DNA of 64,000 bases from Lysobacter sp. GX 14042 (GTDB lineage Bacteria > Pseudomonadota > Gammaproteobacteria > Xanthomonadales > Xanthomonadaceae). The stretch covers positions 62,001 through 126,000 of the forward strand of contig NZ_JAJUWY010000006.1 of NCBI RefSeq assembly GCF_021390425.1. The letters run 5' to 3'. The notes below the pieces were generated by a model that saw only the letters and a program-made list of their open reading frames with translations, did not search any database and had not been told where the DNA came from. The position numbers and the translations under genes were made by a program. Shown piece by piece: positions 59,603-64,000 of this stretch (within the stretch, counting starts at the first letter, position 1; each line of letters starts with the position of its first letter).

Positions 59603-62115
59603 GCATGGCCCCTGACCCCGGTTGCGTCCGCGTCCGCGGCGCGCGCGAGCACAACCTCAAGGACGTCGACCTGGACGTGCCGCGCGACCGGCTGGTGGTG
59701 TTCTCCGGCGTGTCCGGTTCGGGCAAGTCGTCGCTGGCATTCGGGACGCTCTACGCCGAGGCGCAGCGCCGCTATTTCGAATCGGTGGCCCCGTACGCGC
59801 GGCGGCTGATCGACCAGGCCGGCGTGCCGGATGTCGATTCGATTGAAGGCCTGCCGCCGGCCATCGCCCTGCAACAGCAGCGCGGGGCCAGCAATGCGCG
59901 CTCCAGCGTCGGCAGCGTGACCACGCTGTCGAGCCTGGTGCGGATGATGTATTCCCGCGCTGGCGCGTACCCGGCCGACCAGCCGATGCTGTACGCCGAG
60001 GATTTCTCGCCCAACACCCCGCAGGGCGCGTGCCCGCGCTGCCACGGGCTCGGCCACGTGTACGAGGTGACCGAGGCGCTGATGGTGCCGGACCCGTCGC
60101 TGAGCATCCGCGAGAAGGCGATCGCCTCGTGGCCGCCGGCGTGGCACGGGCAGAACCTGCGCGACATCCTGGTCACGCTCGGCTTTGATGTCGACAAGCC
60201 CTGGAAGGACCTGCCGAAGAAGGACCGCGACTGGATCCTGTTCACCGAGGAAACGCCGACCGCGCCGGTGTATGCCGGCTTCACCCCGGCCGAAACCCGC
60301 GCCGCGCTCGAGCGCAAGGCCGAGCCCAGCTACATGGGCACCTACACCGGCGCGCGCCGCTACGTGCTGCACACGTTCGCCAACACCCAGAGCGCGCTGA
60401 TGAAGAAGCGGGTGTCGCGCTTCCTGGAGGGCCGGCCGTGCCCGGAGTGCGACGGCAAGCGGCTCAAGCGCGAGGCGCTGTCGGTGACGTTTGCCGGGAT
60501 CGACATCGGGGAGTTGTCGCGCCTGCCGCTCGATCGGGTGGTGGAACTGTTGCAGCCGGCCGCGGAGGGGACGTTCCCCCGCACCCCGGCGATGTCCGAG
60601 GAGAAGCGCCTCGCCGCGCAGCGCCTGGCCGAAGGCGTCGTGGCCCGCCTGCACACGCTGCAGGCGCTCGGGCTGGGCTACCTGTCGCTGGAGCGCAGCA
60701 CGCCGACGCTGTCGCCGGGCGAGCTGCAGCGCCTGCGGCTGGCCACGCAGCTGCAATCACAGCTGTTCGGCGTGGTCTACGTGCTGGACGAGCCGTCCGC
60801 CGGCCTGCACCCGGCGGACAGCCAGGCGCTGTACGACGCGCTGGAGCAGCTGCGCGACGCCGGCAATTCGGTGTTCGTGGTCGAGCACGACCTGGAGCTG
60901 ATGCGCCGCGCGCAGTGGCTGGTCGACGTCGGTCCAGACGCCGGCGAGCGGGGCGGGGAGGTGCTGTACAGCGGACCGCCGGACGGACTGGCGGGCGTCG
61001 AGCAATCGCGCACGGCGCAGTACCTGTTCGGCACCACGCCGGCACCGGACAGCCGTGAGCGCACGCCATCCGGCTGGCTCGAGCTACGGGGGCTGCACCG
61101 CCACAATCTGAACGGGCTGAACGCGCGCATCCCCCTGGGCGTGCTGACCGCGGTCACCGGCATCTCCGGCTCGGGCAAGTCCAGCCTGATCGCGCAGGCG
61201 CTGGCCGAACTGGTCCGCCTGCACCTGGGCCACGAGCCCGAGGACAGCGACGACGAAACCCCTGACGCGCCATCCGCCATCGAGCGCACGCGCGGGCACC
61301 TGGCCGGGGATGTCGATGCCGTGCAACGCCTGGTGCAGGTCGACCAGAAGCCGATCGGCCGCACGCCGCGTTCCAACCTGGCCACCTACACCGGCTTGTT
61401 CGACCACGTGCGCAAGCTGTTCGCCGCCACGCCCGAGGCACGCCGCCGTCGCTTCGACGCCGGGCGCTTTTCGTTCAACGTGGCCAAGGGCCGCTGCGAA
61501 ACCTGCGAAGGCGAGGGCGCGGTCAGCGTCGAGCTGCTGTTCATGCCCAGCGTCCACGCCCCATGCCCGACCTGCCATGGCGCCCGCTACAACGAGGCCA
61601 CGCTGCAGGTCCGGTGGAACGGCCACAACATCGCCGAGGTGCTGGGGATGACGGTCGAGCAGGCCGGCGGGTTCTTCAGCGAGCAGGCCGCCATCGCCCG
61701 CCCGCTGCACCTGCTGCGTGAGATCGGCCTGGGCTACCTGCGCCTGGGCCAGCCCGCCACCGAGCTGTCCGGCGGTGAGGCCCAGCGCATCAAGCTGGCC
61801 ACCGAGCTGCAGCGCAGCCAGCGTGGCCGCAGCCTGTACGTGCTCGACGAGCCCACCACCGGCCTGCATCCCGCCGACGTCGACCGCCTGATGGCGCAAC
61901 TGCACCGACTGGTCGAGACCGGCAATACCGTGGTGGTGATCGAACACGAGATGCGCGTGGTCGCCCAGGCTGACTGGGTGATCGACATGGGGCCGGGTGC
62001 AGGCGAGCGGGGTGGGCGGATCGTGGCCGAGGGGCGGCCGCGCGAGGTGGCGAAGGTGCGGGGCAGCCGGACGGCGGGGTATCTGGCGGCGGCGTTGGGC
62101 GATTGGCGGCGGTAG
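59599..62115 (+). CDS. Short UvrA-type excinuclease ATPase (UvrA2-like)
   Basis: This 838-residue protein is a UvrA-family ABC ATPase. It has two P-loops (GVSGSGKSS near residue 38 and GISGSGKSS near 520), two signature motifs (LSPGELQRLRLA, LSGGEAQRIKLA) and two zinc fingers (CPRCHGLGH, CETCEGEGA). It is about 100 residues shorter than the housekeeping UvrA (about 940). The usual UvrB-binding region after the first signature appears reduced, as in the UvrA2 or class III forms linked to drug and DNA-damage tolerance. The GTG start at 59599 overlaps the small gene upstream; ATG 59605 is also possible. Confidence 0.88.
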   Translation: MSMAPDPGCVRVRGAREHNLKDVDLDVPRDRLVVFSGVSGSGKSSLAFGTLYAEAQRRYFESVAPYARRLIDQAGVPDVDSIEGLPPAIALQQQRGASNARSSVGSVTTLSSLVRMMYSRAGAYPADQPMLYAEDFSPNTPQGACPRCHGLGHVYEVTEALMVPDPSLSIREKAIASWPPAWHGQNLRDILVTLGFDVDKPWKDLPKKDRDWILFTEETPTAPVYAGFTPAETRAALERKAEPSYMGTYTGARRYVLHTFANTQSALMKKRVSRFLEGRPCPECDGKRLKREALSVTFAGIDIGELSRLPLDRVVELLQPAAEGTFPRTPAMSEEKRLAAQRLAEGVVARLHTLQALGLGYLSLERSTPTLSPGELQRLRLATQLQSQLFGVVYVLDEPSAGLHPADSQALYDALEQLRDAGNSVFVVEHDLELMRRAQWLVDVGPDAGERGGEVLYSGPPDGLAGVEQSRTAQYLFGTTPAPDSRERTPSGWLELRGLHRHNLNGLNARIPLGVLTAVTGISGSGKSSLIAQALAELVRLHLGHEPEDSDDETPDAPSAIERTRGHLAGDVDAVQRLVQVDQKPIGRTPRSNLATYTGLFDHVRKLFAATPEARRRRFDAGRFSFNVAKGRCETCEGEGAVSVELLFMPSVHAPCPTCHGARYNEATLQVRWNGHNIAEVLGMTVEQAGGFFSEQAAIARPLHLLREIGLGYLRLGQPATELSGGEAQRIKLATELQRSQRGRSLYVLDEPTTGLHPADVDRLMAQLHRLVETGNTVVVIEHEMRVVAQADWVIDMGPGAGERGGRIVAEGRPREVAKVRGSRTAGYLAAALGDWRR

Positions 62116-62213
62116 CCCAAGGACCTCCTTCCGGTCTCACGAAGCGCCCATCCCCATTCCTGCACCCTGTCCGGCCCGGCGGCGTTGTGCCGCGAGTCCA
62201 CAGGAGAGCCGGA

Positions 62214-62774
62214 ATGAGCAAGAAACTCGAAAACAGGACCGTCGCTATCCTCGCCACCGACGGCGTGGAGCAGGTCGAGCTGACCGAGCCGCGGAAGGCG
62301 GTGGAAGACGCCGGCGCCACCGTGCGCCTGCTGTCGATCAAGGACGGCGAGATCCAGGCCATGAACCACGACAAGCCCGGCGACAGGCTGAAAGTGGACG
62401 GCCTGGTGGCCGACGCGCGCGTGGATGACTACGACGCGCTGATCCTGCCGGGTGGCGTGGCGAACCCCGACACCCTGCGCACCGATGAGGCCGCGGTCGG
62501 CTTCGTGCGTGAGTTCGCGCGCAGCGGCAAGCCCATTGGCGTCATCTGCCATGGCCCGTGGGTGATGATCGAGGCCGACGTGGTGCGCGGCCGGCGCATG
62601 ACCTCCTGGCCCAGCGTGCGCACCGACCTGCGCAATGCCGGCGCCGAGGTGGTCGATGAAGAGGTGGTGACCGACAAGGGTCTGGTCTCCAGCCGCAAGC
62701 CCGGCGACCTGCCGGCCTTCTGCCGCAAGATCGTCGAGGAGTTCGCGGAAGGGCGGCACGCGCCCCGTGGCTGA
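62214..62774 (+). CDS. DJ-1/PfpI-family protein
   Basis: This 186-residue protein has the DJ-1/PfpI fold with the nucleophile-elbow Cys112-His113 in GVICHGPWVM and the conserved acidic residue near 22-24 (GVEQVELTEP). Its length and DALILPGGVANPD, MTSWPSVRTDLRNAGAEVVD match the YhbO/PfpI subgroup, which act as stress-related deglycases or chaperones. An aggagagccgga ribosome site precedes ATG 62214. The stop overlaps the start of the YqcI-like gene by eight bases. Confidence 0.92.
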   Translation: MSKKLENRTVAILATDGVEQVELTEPRKAVEDAGATVRLLSIKDGEIQAMNHDKPGDRLKVDGLVADARVDDYDALILPGGVANPDTLRTDEAAVGFVREFARSGKPIGVICHGPWVMIEADVVRGRRMTSWPSVRTDLRNAGAEVVDEEVVTDKGLVSSRKPGDLPAFCRKIVEEFAEGRHAPRG

Positions 62775-63456
62775 TCCGCTTTCAGTGCAAGGGTCGTTGT
62801 CGCAGCAGTTCCTCGATTTCGTGGGTGCGGGCGGGTTTCCCTGTGTAGGGGCCAAGGCTGCGCTGGGCAAGGATGCGATCGAAGTCCATCAGTTCGCCCC
62901 CTTCGGGGAGCGCGGCAACGACGCACCGTTGCATGACCGTCTGCGTGCGTTCGCGACGAAGGTGGCGGCCACTGGCCAGGAAGGCCGGGTGATGCATTCC
63001 TTTGTCGCCCTGTTCGACGGGCCGCACGATACTGGCGAGCAGCGCTTCGAGGGCCTGCTGTGGGCGCAGCTGCAGCGCCTGCACGCGCTGGACCTGCGGC
63101 GCGGAATTCCGTGGGCGGAGGACGTCAGCCGCGACCCGGACGACCCGCGGTTCAGCATGAGCGTGGCGGGCCATCCGTTCTTCGTGATCGGCCTGCATCC
63201 GGGCGCGTCACGCGTCGCGCGGCGGTTCGCGGTGCCGGCACTGGTGTTCAACCCGCATCGCCAGTTCGAGCGCTTGCGGGCCGATGGGCGCTACGGGAAG
63301 ATGCAGGCCGCCACCCGGGGCCGTGATGTCGCGCTGCAGGGGTCGATCAATCCCAACCTGGCGGATTTCGGCGCCGCCAGCGAGGCCCGGCAGTACAGTG
63401 GCCGCGCGGTGGAACCCGGCTGGAAGTGCCCGTTGAAGGTGGGCAGGACAGGATGA
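62767..63456 (+). CDS. YqcI/YcgG-family heme-type N-hydroxylase
   Basis: This 229-residue protein matches the YqcI/YcgG (GntA-like) family. It has the N-terminal FPCVGAKAALGKD, VHQFAPFGE and HSFVALFDGPHDTGEQRFEGLLW, then DPDDPRFSMSVAGHPFFVIGLHPGASR and ALVFNPHRQFERLRADGRYGKM. Characterised members use heme to N-hydroxylate arginine-like substrates. The GTG start at 62767 overlaps the PfpI gene, and it overlaps the DUF1989 gene by four bases, giving a three-gene coupled set. The substrate is not predictable here. Confidence 0.88.
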   Translation: MADPLSVQGSLSQQFLDFVGAGGFPCVGAKAALGKDAIEVHQFAPFGERGNDAPLHDRLRAFATKVAATGQEGRVMHSFVALFDGPHDTGEQRFEGLLWAQLQRLHALDLRRGIPWAEDVSRDPDDPRFSMSVAGHPFFVIGLHPGASRVARRFAVPALVFNPHRQFERLRADGRYGKMQAATRGRDVALQGSINPNLADFGAASEARQYSGRAVEPGWKCPLKVGRTG

Positions 63457-64000
63457 GCATGGAAACACCGGCGAACCTCGGAGCCACTCCGGTGGCGACC
63501 ACTGAACGCATTCCCCCCTGCTCCGGCCGTGCCATCGAGCTGGAGACCGGGGACGAGCTGGTGGTGATCGATCCGATGGGCCAGCAGGTCAGCGACCTGA
63601 CCGCCTTCGCCCGCGACGACCTGGTCGAATACCTCTCCTCGGGCCGCTCGATCGACTACGCCTCCAAGCTGTGGCTGGGCACCGGCGACACGCTGTACTC
63701 CAACCGCAGCCGGCCGATGTTCACCATCCTCGAGGACACCTGCGGACGGCACGATTTCACCCTGACCCCGTGCTCGAAACGGATGTTCGAGATCCTCTAC
63801 GGCGAGGCCGAGGGCCGCCCCGGCTGCGAGGGCAACCTGGCCACGGCGCTGGCACCCTACGGGATCACCACCGACCGGGTGCCGGTGGCCTTCAACATCT
63901 TCATGAACGTCGCCGTGGACGGGCAGACCGGAGCGATCGCCGTGCTGCCGCCGCTCAGCCGGCCCGGGGACTTCATCCGCCTGCGCGCCGAGATGCCGCT
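63453..64000 (+). CDS. DUF1989 (urea-carboxylase-associated) protein, 3' end outside window
   Basis: This partial protein of at least 182 residues reads MSMETPANLGATPV, then RIPPCSGRAIELETGDELVV, VSDLTAFARDD, SNRSRPMFTILEDTCGRHDF, CEGNLATALAPYGI and VPVAFNIFMNVAVDG. These are characteristic of the DUF1989 family found near urea carboxylase and guanidine metabolism genes. Three conserved cysteines in this portion, one of them in CEGN, may bind a metal. ATG 63453 overlaps the upstream stop (ATGA). Pairing with a YqcI/YcgG protein recurs in other genomes, from memory. Confidence 0.85.
   Translation, partial: MSMETPANLGATPVATTERIPPCSGRAIELETGDELVVIDPMGQQVSDLTAFARDDLVEYLSSGRSIDYASKLWLGTGDTLYSNRSRPMFTILEDTCGRHDFTLTPCSKRMFEILYGEAEGRPGCEGNLATALAPYGITTDRVPVAFNIFMNVAVDGQTGAIAVLPPLSRPGDFIRLRAEMP

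Overview
The window looks like a chromosomal segment of a high-GC gammaproteobacterium, most likely a Lysobacter/Luteimonas-type member of the Xanthomonadaceae. The reasons are strong G/C bias at third codon positions in the housekeeping genes, intergenic REP-like palindromes built on 'cccgcg-n-acgcggg', and gene types common in that family (RHS proteins, S8 autotransporters, TonB receptors, an RHS/IS-rich accessory region). The assignment is an inference from gene content; there is no rRNA or marker gene in the window.

Region 1 (1-16.7 kb) is mostly core metabolism. It holds the end of an FTR1 iron permease, then a loose set of branched-chain/short-chain acyl-CoA genes: 3-methylcrotonyl-CoA carboxylase beta subunit, a thiolase, isovaleryl-CoA dehydrogenase, leucine dehydrogenase and a fused isobutyryl-CoA mutase (IcmF). 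Together these cover much of leucine breakdown. Set among them are two small alanine-rich lipoproteins, a subtilisin autotransporter, and a heme oxygenase-bacteriophytochrome pair that overlap by 4 bp. The phytochrome has no recognisable output domain. REP-like palindromes lie between genes, and one group sits in frame inside icmF.

Region 2 (16.7-32.4 kb) is a defence island with lower GC than its flanks at its left end. It starts 31 bp after icmF. First comes a tightly overlapping three-gene operon (N6-adenine methyltransferase with a built-in recognition domain, an AAA-type ATPase with zinc ribbon, and a protein with a HEPN-type RxxxxH motif) that I cannot match to a named system. After a MITE-like IS3 derivative come vsr and a convergent operon running dcm <- DUF6339-like <- unknown <- GHKL/MutL-like ATPase <- PD-(D/E)XK protein <- Z1-domain ATPase, resembling the Mza type. 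Upstream of it is a separate GHKL ATPase with a C-terminal nuclease-like motif.

Region 3 (32.4-46 kb) carries a decayed HigA-like regulator, a small gene behind a multi-hairpin leader, a HAD hydrolase, and a split RHS system. The large secreted YD-repeat protein with FN3-like repeats is one gene, and RHS-core tip proteins with their own signal peptides are separate genes, each followed by a small membrane protein. Two IS3-family elements are present, one with a frameshifted transposase and one apparently intact.

Region 4 (46-55 kb) is a complete lasso-peptide cluster: tandem XRE regulators with palindromic operators, TonB receptor, isopeptidase, and, on the opposite strand, precursor A, a fused B (RRE plus protease), cyclase C and a GntR regulator. 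The predicted core is 21 residues with a Gly1-Glu8 ring.

Region 5 (55-64 kb) returns to ordinary high-GC genes: a YdeI-like protein, a cell-wall amidase overlapping a lipoprotein, an intact HigA-like regulator, several envelope proteins, a short UvrA paralogue, a DJ-1/PfpI protein, and a YqcI/YcgG-DUF1989 pair that runs off the end.
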